NCBI RefSeq assembly: GCF_014656055.1
Contig: NZ_BNBR01000005.1
Location: forward strand, 124,001 to 188,000
Length of the DNA: 64,000 bases
Reading direction: 5' to 3'
From: Streptomyces griseosporeus
Lineage (GTDB): Bacteria > Actinomycetota > Actinomycetes > Streptomycetales > Streptomycetaceae
Shown: positions 10,173-20,000 of the stretch, one piece after another
Position numbering within the stretch: the stretch's first letter is position 1
Layout of the letters: each line of letters begins with the position of its first letter
Position numbers and translations under genes: made by a program
Notes under the pieces: generated by a model
The model's database searches: none
Told to the model about the DNA's origin: nothing
The model's input: the letters and a program-made list of their open reading frames with translations, nothing else

Positions 10173-10209
10173 CATGCCTGGGCTGACCTTTACAGAGTGA
10201 CGTGAAGTG

Positions 10210-10857
10210 TCAACTGCCTGTGTGCGCCGGTGAATTGCTGCCGACCCGCAACAGCAGCGGTCCGCTCCCGCCGGCCTCCGCGAATTCGGTGATCGCCGTG
10301 TACGCGTCCGGCCGCCCCCGTGTCGGCTCCCGGGGCGTGTCGCACACCTCCGGCTCGTCCTCCGCGGCGACCGCGCAGCGCATCTGCACCGTCCGCCCCT
10401 GCGGCTCCATGAGGCTGAGTACGGCGTCCAGGGCGCGGCCGGTCGCGTTGCGGTAGTAGGTGCGCGCCCAGGTGTCCGTGCCCTGCGTCAGCACGCAGGT
10501 CTGCGCCTCGATGCCGTCGGGCGAGGTGAGTTCCGGGCCGCAGCGGGCGGCGGTGGCCAGGCCCAGGCCGAGCAGGTAGGGGGAGTCCGAGCCGGCCGGC
10601 GTCGGGGCGGAGGGCTGCCGGGCGGGCGGCTGCCCGGAGGACGGCTGCCGGGCGGGCGGCTGGCCCGAGGACGGCTGCCGGAGGGACGGCCCGTCCGAGG
10701 AGGCCTTCTCGTCCCCGTCGCCGTACACCCCGCTGCGCCCCGCCGCGGGCGCCACCGTGCGTTTCTCGTCGCCCGGCTGCCCCGCGGAGGCCACGGCCAG
10801 TGGCAGGGCGACAACGCAGGCCGCGGCGCCCGCGAGGGCGAGGAGGCGAAGGTTCAT
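10210..10857 (-). CDS. Secreted protein of unknown function with QPSSGQPPAR repeats
   Basis: A 215-residue protein with a signal peptide (MNLRLLALAGAAACVVALPL, likely cleaved near VASAG). A low-complexity linker contains QPSSGQPPAR twice in tandem (residues 61-80). The folded C-terminal part, about residues 95-210, has four Cys (RCGPELTSP, TCVLTQ, MRCAVA, EVCDTP) that could form two disulfides outside the cell. I do not recognise the family. It is the third gene, read leftward, after the PP2C and primase-polymerase-like genes region, and is followed by the convergent sRNA terminator. Confidence 0.7.
   Translation of the reverse strand: MNLRLLALAGAAACVVALPLAVASAGQPGDEKRTVAPAAGRSGVYGDGDEKASSDGPSLRQPSSGQPPARQPSSGQPPARQPSAPTPAGSDSPYLLGLGLATAARCGPELTSPDGIEAQTCVLTQGTDTWARTYYRNATGRALDAVLSLMEPQGRTVQMRCAVAAEDEPEVCDTPREPTRGRPDAYTAITEFAEAGGSGPLLLRVGSNSPAHTGS
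10618..10677 (-). repeat. Tandem 30-bp repeat (two copies) within the secreted-protein gene
   Basis: Two adjacent 30-nt units encode QPSSGQPPAR each, forming a disordered Pro/Ser/Gln linker between the signal peptide region and the Cys-containing domain. Copy number could vary between strains by slippage. Confidence 0.75.
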
Positions 10858-10914
10858 GGCAAGGGAAGATAACGAGCGCGCGCACGGCAGCCCTTCCGTG
10901 CGCGCCCGACACCC

Positions 10915-11580
10915 CTACAACTCGGGCGCGCTCACACCCGTACGAGTGAGGGCCTCGACGACCGCGTCCACCACGGCCTCCACATCGGGCACCCACGGCG
11001 AGGCCGAGCCGGGCAGCGGTGCGCGTTCCCAGCGGATGGTGCCGAGGCCGGTCTCGGACGGGGGCAGCGCGAGATAGCCGCCCTCGCCGTGGAAGCGCAG
11101 GGAGCCGGGCACGAAGTCCTGGGCGTACAGCAGTTCGCCCAACTGCTCCATGGAGTAGGGGCGCACGAGGATCGACCAGCGTGCCGGTGTGGCGACGACC
11201 GGGCCCAGGCGCATGCCCTTGCGGTCGAGCGCGGCGAGCGCGCGGGCGGCCGGCAGGGCCGGCAGGCTCACCGCGCACGGCGCCGTGCCGCCGGTGGCGA
11301 GGATGATCGGCGCCGTCGGCCGGTTGGTCCACCACCAGCGCACCATGCGCTCGTCCGCGGTGGCGGCGAGGAGGCCGGGTTCGAAGGGGTGGGCGCCGGG
11401 GACCGTGCACTCCGGGTCGGGGCAGCCGCAGCGGGAGTGCCCCTGCGGGTCGGCCGCCACACCGGGCAGTACGGGCCATCGCCACTGCGTGGCGAAGGTG
11501 AGGGCCGCGCTGATCAACTCAGGCCCGCCGCCCTTCCGCTGGGACAGACGCCTGCGTCGCCTTCCGAGGATCTCGCGCAT
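10915..11580 (-). CDS. Primase-polymerase-like protein lacking the catalytic acidic motif
   Basis: A 221-residue relative of the bifunctional DNA primase/polymerase family. Its segments align by eye with the paralogue at 3347-4213: PVVATPARWSIL corresponds to PTVVVLTPSGGRHLWL and PGSLRFHGEGGYLALPPS to PGIDIRGAGGYLVGPGS. Where the active protein has VDLD, this one has VSLP, and the SGGRH motif is gone, so it is probably non-catalytic. A cysteine cluster, CGCPDPEC, near residue 50 may bind zinc. The ATG at 11580 is chosen because GGAAAGGAAC precedes it and the upstream frame is atypical. Role unknown, perhaps regulatory or nucleic-acid binding. Confidence 0.75.
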   Translation of the reverse strand: MREILGRRRRRLSQRKGGGPELISAALTFATQWRWPVLPGVAADPQGHSRCGCPDPECTVPGAHPFEPGLLAATADERMVRWWWTNRPTAPIILATGGTAPCAVSLPALPAARALAALDRKGMRLGPVVATPARWSILVRPYSMEQLGELLYAQDFVPGSLRFHGEGGYLALPPSETGLGTIRWERAPLPGSASPWVPDVEAVVDAVVEALTRTGVSAPEL

Positions 11581-12115
11581 GAGCGCTCGTTCCTTTCCGT
11601 TGCACGCCTGGCAACACCGTGGGTCCACATCACACCATGTGTCGATCACTTCACTGTGCGTACCTGTTGGCGCATCACACCCCCGCGCCGGGCAGGGGGA
11701 ACCCCTCATGGGTCGAGCGTTGCAGCTCCCGCGGCCGCTCGGCCCTCGTGCGTCTCTCGCTCAGTCAATGGTGCTTCTGCCCGAGCATGGGCGTGGCGTG
11801 GGGTGGCGAAGTATGGCGTTTTGCTGTCGCGCGTACTTCTCTTCGCCTCCGCCACGGGAGGATGGGGCACGGTCGTCGGTGGCTAGGACGCCCGGTTCGG
11901 TCACCAGGTTCCGGGTGGCCCCAACCACCCCTGGTCCTCACCGAGTACGTACCCATCACGACCGTTGTGACGCTCCGTGGAGCAAGCCCAGTCGACCGCA
12001 ATCACCCGTTACCCGAGGCAGTTTTAAGCCAACTTTGCTATTCCGCAAGGGGTTACCGCCGGGAGCCTTGAAACGTCCCGACCGCCCCACGGACACCAGG
12101 AATCCCAGCAGGACA
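11581..12115. other. Divergent intergenic region
   Basis: About 535 bp between the leftward primase-polymerase-like gene and the rightward PP2C gene, expected to hold both promoters. Base composition drops here, for example around 12018-12050. I see no gene, no tRNA and no clear terminator. Confidence 0.5.
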
Positions 12116-13627
12116 ATGCTGGACATCCCCTCACGAGTGCGTGTACATGTGGAGACACTGCTAGCGGCGCAGAATGACATGGGGGTTTGCGATGCTTTTG
12201 AGCAATACGCACCGGTCGGAAAGCCGGACGCCATGAATGCCCCTCACCCTTCGAAAGTGGCCGGAATCGATTCAACGGTGCCCGCCCCCGCCCACACTGT
12301 CGCGCCCGCGACGACCGCGCCCGCAGGTTCCCCGGTCCCCCCGCCGCACGCCCCCGGCGCCCTGCTCCAGGACCGTCTCGCCGGCTGGGTCTCCGACCTC
12401 ACGACCCTGCACGAACTCACCGAACGCCTGGCCCGCACGGACGCGCTCGACGGCGCGCTCCAGGAGGTGCTGCGCGCCGGAGCCGCCCTGGTCGGCGCCC
12501 GCCGCGGGCTCGTCGTCCTGGAACCGGCCGACGGGCTCGGCCCCGACACCACCATCGGCCTCGGCCTCGCCCGCGCCGACCTCGGCCACATCGAGACCGT
12601 CCCGCGCAGCGCCCTGTCCTACGGCCGCATCCTGGAGGGACTGCCCGGCTGCGACGGCGCCGTCGCCGAGCCGGACCTGTTCGCCGCGGACGGGCTCGAC
12701 CCCCGCCACCGCGAGGTGGCCGCCCGCCTCGGCTACGCCGCCAGCTACGCCCTCCCGCTGACCACCGGGACCGCCGGCCGCCTCGGCGCCGCCGTCTGGC
12801 TCTACGACGAGCCCGCCGAGCCCAGCGAGCGCCAACAGCACCTGATCGGTCTGTACGCCCGCCACGCCGCCGAACACCTCGCGCGCCTGCTGGAGGTGGA
12901 GCGCACGCGCGCGTCCATGCGGACGATGAGCGAGGAACTGCTGCCCTCCCGGCTGCCCCGCGTCTCCGGCATCCAGCTCGCCGCCCGGCACCGCACCGGG
13001 CCGCGCGGCGGCGGCGACTGGTACGACGCGCTGCCGCTGCCGGACGCGGCCCTCGGCCTCGCCGTCGGCGCGGTCACCGGCTCCGGCCCGAGCGCCGTCG
13101 CCGCGATGGGCCGGCTGCGGGCGTCGCTGCGGGCGTACGCCGTGATGGAGGGCGAGGACCCGGTCGCCGTCCTGTCCGACCTGGAGCTGCTGCTGCGGCT
13201 GACCGAGCCGGCCCGCTCGGCGACCGCGCTGTTCGCCTACTGCGAGCCCGCGCTGCGCAAGATCACCCTGGCGGGGGCCGGGCACTGCCCGCCGCTGGTC
13301 GTGGGTGAGCGGCGCACGGAGTTCGTCGAGACGTCCGTGTCCGCCCCGCTGGGCATGCTCGCCTGCTGGGAGGCGCCCAGCGTGGAGCTGACGGCCGAGC
13401 CCGGCGAAACGGTGCTGCTCTACACCGACGGGCTGCTGCACCGTACCGGCGACCCCGTCGACCGGGCCTTCGCGCGGCTGCACGCCGCGGCGGCCGGGGT
13501 GCCGAGGGCGCTCAGGCAGGACCCGGACGCGATCGCCGGGCACGTGCTGCGGACGGTGCTGCCGGACGGGCTGGACGCGGCGGACTCCGAGGAGGACGTG
13601 GTGCTGCTGGCGGCGCGGTTCGAGTAG
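12116..13627 (+). CDS. GAF-PP2C (SpoIIE-like) protein, catalytically suspect
   Basis: A 503-residue protein with a disordered Pro/Ala-rich N terminus, a GAF sensor domain (about residues 105-260) and a SpoIIE-type PP2C domain (about 285-500). Active PP2C enzymes dephosphorylate anti-anti-sigma factors. The first metal motif is intact, GGDWYDAL with Asp301, and LLYTDGLLH is present, but the second motif, normally GDVxGxG, reads VGAVTGSG with Ala319 in place of the metal-binding Asp. The protein may therefore be weakly active or act as a non-catalytic binder. The ATG at 12116 is preceded by AGCAGGAC. It is transcribed away from the primase-like gene and towards pepP. Confidence 0.85.
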   Translation: MLDIPSRVRVHVETLLAAQNDMGVCDAFEQYAPVGKPDAMNAPHPSKVAGIDSTVPAPAHTVAPATTAPAGSPVPPPHAPGALLQDRLAGWVSDLTTLHELTERLARTDALDGALQEVLRAGAALVGARRGLVVLEPADGLGPDTTIGLGLARADLGHIETVPRSALSYGRILEGLPGCDGAVAEPDLFAADGLDPRHREVAARLGYAASYALPLTTGTAGRLGAAVWLYDEPAEPSERQQHLIGLYARHAAEHLARLLEVERTRASMRTMSEELLPSRLPRVSGIQLAARHRTGPRGGGDWYDALPLPDAALGLAVGAVTGSGPSAVAAMGRLRASLRAYAVMEGEDPVAVLSDLELLLRLTEPARSATALFAYCEPALRKITLAGAGHCPPLVVGERRTEFVETSVSAPLGMLACWEAPSVELTAEPGETVLLYTDGLLHRTGDPVDRAFARLHAAAAGVPRALRQDPDAIAGHVLRTVLPDGLDAADSEEDVVLLAARFE

Positions 13628-13726
13628 CCGAGGTGTCGGAGATGTAACAGGCCCTTCGCCCCGGTGCCCCCTTCTGTACGACCGTACGATGGACGTGGTC
13701 CAGTGCCGTACCCAAGGAGGATGACC

Positions 13727-15181
13727 GTGGCGGAAGAGCTCCCGGAGACCCCGGAGACCTCGGAGGAAGAGCCGATCAAGCAGCGGAAGAACGGACTGTA
13801 CCCGGGCGTGTCCGACGAGCTTGCCGAGAACATGAAGTCCGGCTGGGCCGACACCGAGCTGCGCGACCTGCAGCCGATCGCCCAGGCCGCCGAGACCGCC
13901 GCCCGCCGCGCCGCGCTGTCCGCGCGCTTCCCCGGCGAGCGCCTGGTGATCCCCGCGGGCAACCTGAAGGTGCGGTCGAACGACACGGAGTACCCCTTCC
14001 GTGCCTCCGTCGAGTACGCGTACCTCACCGGCAACCAGACCGAGGACGGCGTCCTCGTCCTGGAGCCCAAGGGCGACGGCCACGAGCCCACGATCTACCT
14101 CCTGCCCCGCTCCGACCGGGAGAACGGCGAGTTCTGGCTCTCCGGCCAGGGCGAGCTGTGGGTCGGCCGCCGCCACTCCCTGACCGAGGCGGAGAAGCTG
14201 TACGGCATCCCCGCCTCCGACGTGCGCGAGCTGCCCGGCAAGCTGCGCGAGGCCACCGGCCCGGTCCGCGTCGTGCGCGGCCACGACGCCGGCATCGAGG
14301 CCGCGCTGACCGACAAGGTCACCGCCGAGCGAGACGAGGAGCTGCGCGTCTTCCTCTCCGAGGCCCGCCTGGTCAAGGACGACTTCGAGATCGGCGAGCT
14401 GCAGAAGGCCGTCGACTCGACCGTGCGCGGCTTCGAGGACGTCGTGAAGGTCCTCGACAAGGCCGAGGCGACGAGCGAGCGCTACATCGAGGGCACGTTC
14501 TTCCTCCGCGCGCGCGTCGAGGGCAACGACGTCGGCTACGGCACGATCGCCGCGGCCGGCCCGCACGCCTGCACGCTGCACTGGGTGCGCAACGACGGCC
14601 CCGTCCGCTCCGGCGACCTGCTGCTGCTGGACGCCGGCGTCGAGACGCACACGTACTACACCGCCGACGTCACCCGCACCCTGCCGGTCAACGGCCGGTT
14701 CAGCGACATCCAGCGGAAGATTTACGACGCGGTGTACGAGGCGCAGGAGGCCGGCATCGCGGCGGTCAAGCCGGGCGCCAAGTACCGGGACTTCCACGAC
14801 GCGGCCCAGCGGGTGCTCGCCGAGAGGCTCGTCGAGTGGGGCCTGGTCGAGGGGCCGGTCGAGCGGGTGCTGGAGCTGGGCCTGCAGCGCCGGTGGACGC
14901 TGCACGGCACCGGTCACATGCTCGGCATGGACGTCCACGACTGCGCCGCCGCGCGGACCGAGACGTACGTGGACGGCGTCCTGGAGCCGGGCATGTGCCT
15001 CACCGTCGAGCCGGGGCTGTACTTCCAGGCCGACGACCTGACCGTGCCGGAGGAGTACCGGGGGATCGGCGTGCGGATCGAGGACGACATCCTGGTGACG
15101 GAGGACGGGAACCGGAACCTGTCCGCCGCGCTGCCTCGCCGTTCCGACGAGGTCGAGGCGTGGATGGCGTCGCTGCGGTAA
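13727..15181 (+). CDS. pepP: Xaa-Pro aminopeptidase (aminopeptidase P)
   Basis: A 484-residue M24B metallopeptidase that removes N-terminal residues preceding proline. The creatinase-like N-terminal domain covers about residues 40-240; the pita-bread catalytic domain follows with the dinuclear metal ligands: Asp in LLLDAGVETHTY, Asp in TADVTRT, His in HGTGHMLGMDVHD, Glu in TVEPGLYF and Glu in GVRIEDD. An ATG at 13721 directly abuts the Shine-Dalgarno AAGGAGG (13714-13720), so the GTG at 13727, with 6-nt spacing, is the better start. The cytosolic location follows from the lack of a signal peptide. Confidence 0.93.
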   Translation: MAEELPETPETSEEEPIKQRKNGLYPGVSDELAENMKSGWADTELRDLQPIAQAAETAARRAALSARFPGERLVIPAGNLKVRSNDTEYPFRASVEYAYLTGNQTEDGVLVLEPKGDGHEPTIYLLPRSDRENGEFWLSGQGELWVGRRHSLTEAEKLYGIPASDVRELPGKLREATGPVRVVRGHDAGIEAALTDKVTAERDEELRVFLSEARLVKDDFEIGELQKAVDSTVRGFEDVVKVLDKAEATSERYIEGTFFLRARVEGNDVGYGTIAAAGPHACTLHWVRNDGPVRSGDLLLLDAGVETHTYYTADVTRTLPVNGRFSDIQRKIYDAVYEAQEAGIAAVKPGAKYRDFHDAAQRVLAERLVEWGLVEGPVERVLELGLQRRWTLHGTGHMLGMDVHDCAAARTETYVDGVLEPGMCLTVEPGLYFQADDLTVPEEYRGIGVRIEDDILVTEDGNRNLSAALPRRSDEVEAWMASLR

Positions 15182-15292
15182 CGCTGACGTCGTGAGTGAT
15201 GGCCGGGTACCGGTGGGGTGCCCGGCCTTTCGTCGCGGGCTGACGGGTGCCGGGCCGTTCGTGCGGTCTCCGCGCCCCTGGGGGGAGTCGGT

Positions 15293-16657
15293 GTGGACCT
15301 GCATGTCGAGCTGGACGGGGCCGACGGCCGGCGGGCCGGGCTGGAGCGGGCCCTTCGGGAGGCCGTGCGGGACGGGCGGCTCGCGCCGGGTGAGCGGTTG
15401 CCGGCGACGCGGGCGCTCGCCGTCGAGCTGGGGATCTCGCGGAACACCGTGAAGGCGGCGTACGACCAGCTGGTCGCCGAGGGATACCTGACCGCCCGGC
15501 AGGGCTCGGGCACCCGGGTCGCCTCGCTGCCCGCCGAGGACGCCGCGGCACCACAGGCGGCGGCACGCGCGCGTGCCCCGCGTTTCGATCTGCGGCCCGG
15601 CAGCCCGGACGTCGGGGCGTTCCCGGCCGCTGCCTGGGTGCGGGCGCTGCGCCGGGCCATCGCGGCGGCCCCCTCACTGGCGTACGACTACGGCGACCCG
15701 CGCGGGCGCCTCGAACTGCGGCAGGCGCTGTCGGGGTATCTGGGGCGCGCGCGGGGTGTCATCGCGCCCCCGGAGCGGATCGTCGTCACCTCCGGGTACG
15801 TGCAGGGGCTGGCGCTGCTGACCCGGGTGCTGGACGGCGCGACCGTGGCCATGGAGGACCCGGGGCTGCCCTTCCACCGGGAGGTCGTCCGGCGCAACGG
15901 CGGCACGGTGGTGCCGGTGCCGGTCGACGAGCGGGGCGCCCGCGCCGAGGGGCTGGGGGAGGCGTCGGCCGTCGTGGTCACGCCCGCGCACCAGTACCCG
16001 ACGGGCGTGACCCTGCACCCCGAGCGGCGGCGGGCGCTGACCGACTGGGCACGCGCGCGTGGCGGGCTGATCGTCGAGGACGACTACGACGGGGAGTTCC
16101 GTTACGACCGCCAGCCCGTCGGCGCGCTCCAGGGCATGGCGCCGGGGCAGGTGGCGTACCTGGGGACGGCGTCCAAGACGCTCGGGCCGGGGCTGCGGCT
16201 GGGCTGGATGGTGCTGCCGCCGCACCTGGTCGACGCGGTCGCCGACGCCAAGCTGCACAGCGACCACCACACCGAGTCGATCGGCCAGCTGGCCCTCGCC
16301 GAACTGATCGACAGCCACGCCTACGACCGTCATGTGCGGGCCTGCCGGCTGCGCTACCGGCGCCGCCGCGACCAGCTCCTGGACCGGCTCGGCGGCCGGC
16401 GGGGCGTGCGCGGTGTCGCGGCCGGGCTGCACGCGCTGGTGGAGGTCGCCGACGAGAAGGAGGTCCTGGCCCGGGCCGAGGCGGAGGGGCTCGCGCTGGG
16501 GTGCCTGGGGGAGCACTGGCACGCTCCGGGCGGGCCCGGCGCGGAGCGTCCGCAGGGGATCGTCGTCGGGTACGGCACGCCGCGGGAACGGGCGTACCCG
16601 GAGGCGCTGGAGGTGCTGGCACGGGTGCTGAACTCGGCCGCCGGTTCCTCGTCCTGA
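15293..16657 (+). CDS. MocR/PdxR-type GntR regulator with aminotransferase domain
   Basis: A 454-residue fusion of an N-terminal GntR winged helix (about 10-75, with LPATRALAVELGISRNTVKAA) and a fold-type I aminotransferase domain (about 110-440). The PLP lysine lies in GTASKTLGPGLRLGWM. MocR proteins use PLP or an aminated intermediate as effector and commonly control vitamin B6 or amino-acid metabolism genes; no such target is adjacent. The GTG at 15293 follows GGGGGAG with 5-nt spacing. A solitary regulator by context; its target is unknown. Confidence 0.9.
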   Translation: MDLHVELDGADGRRAGLERALREAVRDGRLAPGERLPATRALAVELGISRNTVKAAYDQLVAEGYLTARQGSGTRVASLPAEDAAAPQAAARARAPRFDLRPGSPDVGAFPAAAWVRALRRAIAAAPSLAYDYGDPRGRLELRQALSGYLGRARGVIAPPERIVVTSGYVQGLALLTRVLDGATVAMEDPGLPFHREVVRRNGGTVVPVPVDERGARAEGLGEASAVVVTPAHQYPTGVTLHPERRRALTDWARARGGLIVEDDYDGEFRYDRQPVGALQGMAPGQVAYLGTASKTLGPGLRLGWMVLPPHLVDAVADAKLHSDHHTESIGQLALAELIDSHAYDRHVRACRLRYRRRRDQLLDRLGGRRGVRGVAAGLHALVEVADEKEVLARAEAEGLALGCLGEHWHAPGGPGAERPQGIVVGYGTPRERAYPEALEVLARVLNSAAGSSS

Positions 16658-16680
16658 CTGCGGATCACGGTCCGACTCCC

Positions 16681-16686
16681 TAGAAT
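16681..16686 (+). promoter_or_regulatory. Possible -10 element for the conflict cassette
   Basis: TAGAAT matches the Streptomyces HrdB -10 consensus and lies 38 bp before the GTG of the Trypco2 gene. A matching -35 is weak (CTGACT at 16654-16659, spacing too long), so this is a tentative promoter. Confidence 0.3.
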
Positions 16687-16723
16687 CGGGGCCACACGAG
16701 GGTGTGGTGACGGGGGGTTCGGT

Positions 16724-17032
16724 GTGGCACGCGACGGGCACGACGAGAGTTTCCTGGATCTGGCCGACGCCATCGACGTGCTGCGCGCCCAGTTGTCGGA
16801 GGCCCAGCGCCGGGGCCAGGACTCGCCGTTGCGGTTCGTGCTCGGGGAGATCACCGCGGAGTTCGAGGTCGAGCTGGTGCGCTCGCGGAACGGCGGCGGG
16901 GCGCTGCGGTTCGGGGTCGTGGAGGCCAACGCCCGCGGCGAGCGCAGCGCGCGGTCGGTGCAGCGGGTGACGCTGCGGCTCAACCCCGAGCAGCGCGGCG
17001 GCGGTTCCGTGGCCGTCGGCGACACCGAGTGA
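16724..17032 (+). CDS. Trypsin-co-occurring domain 2 (Trypco2) protein
   Basis: A 102-residue single-domain protein. The pattern of an amphipathic helix (LADAIDVLRAQLSEAQRRG) followed by alternating strands (LRFVLGEITAEFEVEL, LRFGVVEAN, QRVTLRLNP) fits the Trypco2 family, a small domain named for its genomic coupling to trypsin-like proteases in NTP-dependent conflict systems. Here it sits 22 bp upstream of just such a protease gene, in the same direction. The GTG start is preceded by GGGGGG. Its likely job is to control or present the protease, but that is inference from context. The domain name itself is assigned by eye. Confidence 0.8.
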   Translation: MARDGHDESFLDLADAIDVLRAQLSEAQRRGQDSPLRFVLGEITAEFEVELVRSRNGGGALRFGVVEANARGERSARSVQRVTLRLNPEQRGGGSVAVGDTE

Positions 17033-17054
17033 GCCGGGCGTCCGGGGCGGGCCG

Positions 17055-20000
17055 ATGCAGGAGCAGCAGGTCGTCAAGGTCCGCGGGACGGGCTTCGGCA
17101 GCGGCTATCTGATCGCGCCGCGGCTGGTGCTGACCGCCGCCCATCTGGTGCCGGAGGTGGCCGGCGAGGCGGAGGTCGTCCTTCCCGAGACGTCGGCCCG
17201 GGTGGCCGCGGTCGTACGGTGGCGCCGGCTCGACGCGGACCATGTCGTGGACGCCGCGCTGCTGGAGATCCCCGCCGGCCGGGACTGGCCCGTGCCCCCG
17301 TCGCTGCGCGGCGCGTACGGCCGGCGGCCGCAGCGCTGGGGGCGGTGCGTGACGGGCGGCACCGAGCTGAGCGTCGTGGCGACCGGCTTCCCCCGGCAGC
17401 AGCGCGCCCGGGACGAGCGGAACCCCGAGGTGGTCGTCCGGGACCGGGAGGAGCTGAAGGGGCGGATCCGGCCGCACGGAGGCGCAGGGAACTTCGAGAT
17501 CCTCGACGACATGGGCCTGCTGGCCTTCGACACCGCGGAACTCGACGCGGCCACCGCCGCCGGGACCACCGCCTGGTCCGGGATGTCGGGCGCGGCCGTC
17601 TTCCCCGAGAAGGAGGACCTGCTGCTCGGCCTGGTGACCGAGGACCGGCGGCCGGGTCAGGGCACCCGGCTGCGCTACACCCGCAGCGAGGACCTGCTGG
17701 CCTGCGACGCCTTCCGGGCGGTGGTCCACGAGGTCACCTCGGTCGAACCGCAGTGCGAAGCGGTGGAGCTGGCGCATTTGCTGGAGCCGGCGCCGCCGCA
17801 GCGCGCGGTGGCCTCGCCCAGCATGCTGCTGCGCGCCGACGCCGAGGTGGTGTCCTTCCACGGCCGGCAGGACACCCTCGACGACCTGACGCGCTGGTGT
17901 CTGACGGACCCGGACGGCCTGCCCGCGGTGTGCGTGCTCACCGCGCCCGGCGGGCAGGGCAAGACCCGTCTGGCGCGGCGGCTGATGGCGCAGCTGCGCG
18001 GGCGCGGCTGGGTCGCCGGACAGGTGGTGCGCGAGCCGGGCGACCTGCGGGTGCTGCGGACCGTCCAGCATCCGCTGCTGCTGGTCGTCGACTACGCGGA
18101 GACCCGGCCCGAGTTGGTGGGGCGGCTGGAGGAGCACGCCCGGCACATCCGGCACCCGGTGCGGCTGCTACTGCTCGCCCGCTCGGCCGGCTCCTGGCAG
18201 GACACGGTACGGGCCCGGGTGACCGGCTCCGTCCACACCATCCGCCTGCACGCGCTGAGCCCGGACGCCGGCGAGCGGGAGCGGGCGTTCCGGACGGCGG
18301 CCCGTGACCTCGCCCGCCGGCTGGCCGAGGTGACCGGCAGGGCGGACATCGACTGGTCCCGGATCGCCGAGACCGTCCCGGCGCCCCGGCGGCGCGGGGC
18401 CACCGGCGCGGAGACGGCCCTGACGCTGCAGATGGAGGCCCTGCTGGCGCTGCTGCGCCAGGTGCCGGTCGACCGGTCGGGCGACGACACGCCCGAGGAC
18501 CAGCTGCTGCGGCACGAGCACCGGTACTGGCAGGACACCGCCCGCGGCATCGGCCTGGGGCCGCGCGTGGACCGGGTGCTCGCCCCGGCCGTTGCGGCCG
18601 CCGCGCTGTGCCCGGCGCAGGACGAGGACGAGGCCTGCCGGACCGTCACCCGTCTGCTGCCCGAGCCGCTGCGGGAGGTGGCCGGGGACCTCGCCTTCTG
18701 GCTGTGCGAGCTGTATCCCCCGTCCGACGACCGCTACTGGGGGCCACTGGAGCCCGACCGGGTCGCCGAGCACCATGCGTCCGCGCTGATCAGGCAGGAC
18801 GCGGGGCTGCTGCGGAGACTGTTCGGCGGGGCTCCGGACCACCAGCGCGCCCACACGCTGACCGTGCTGGCCCGCGCGGCGGTGGCCCACGCCAACGACG
18901 GTCACGCCGACCGGGCGCAGGCCGTCGTCGGCCGGCTGCGGGAGACGCTGCGCACGGTCCCCGCCGAAGCGCCGCTGACGGTCGGTCTGCTGCGCGGGCA
19001 CGCCGACACGCTGCCGGAGCAGTCGCATCTGCTGCGTGAGTACGCGCTCGACGTGGCCCGCGAGCTGGACCGGCTGTGCGACGGGGCGCCGGAGGACTCC
19101 CCGCGAGCCCGGCGTGACCGCGCCTGGGCCCGGCACCATCTCGCCCTGCGGCATCTGGCCGTCGGGAACTGGGAGGAGGCCCGGCGGGCGGCCGAGGACG
19201 CGGTGGCGCTGTGCGAGCGGGCGGCGGCCGACGGGGCGACCGGCACCCGGACCGAGTGGGCCGACGCGCTGCTGGTGCTGTCCGAGGCCTGCCTCAAGGC
19301 CGGGCACCTGACCCAGGCGCACCGCACCGGGGAGCGGGCGCTCGGCCTGTACCGCGCGCTGGTCGAGGAGGACGGGCCGGAACAGGAGCGCCGCGAGCAC
19401 GGGCTGGTGCGGGCGCTGGTGAACCAGTCGTACGTCGTCTGGCAGCTCGACCCCGACTCGGTCTCCTTCGACCAGGTCGGCAGGTCCGACGAGCACACCG
19501 AGGAGGCGGTGCGGCGCGCCCGGGAGCTGGCGGACCGCCACCCCGACCTGGACCCGCTGCTGCTGCACAAGACGCTGGTGGCGCGCGGCACGAACCTGTG
19601 GCGTTTCCGGCGCGGCACCGAAGCCCTGACGATGAGCGAGGAGGCCGTCGACAACGCCCGCAGGCTGGCGGCGGAGAACCCCGACGCCTACACGGCGGAC
19701 CTCGCCCGGGCCCTGATGGGCCTGGCGGTCGACTACAACGCCGCCTCCCGGCCCCGGGGCGAGGCCATGGCGCTGGAACGCGAGGCGATCGCACTGCTGG
19801 AGCCCCTGGCCCGGGACCTCCCCGGCGTCCACGGCCCCAACCTGGCGCAACTGCTGCTCAACGTCTCCCACGACCAGCGCGCGGACGACCCCGAGGGGGC
19901 CCGGGCGTCCATCGAACAGGCGATCACGATCCGGCGCTCGCTGGCCGACGGCACGGCGGAGGCGGTCCGGGTGAGGGGCACCGGCGAGGCCGGCGGCCTC

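Noticed and set aside
10023..10205. A 60-codon plus-strand gene within the sRNA candidate
   Set aside because: It has no ribosome-binding site of note, no coding-like composition, and runs through the terminator hairpin.
12272..15304. A 1,010-codon minus-strand open frame across the PP2C and pepP genes
   Set aside because: It spans two well-supported plus-strand genes and has no recognisable domain; long antisense frames are normal at this GC content.
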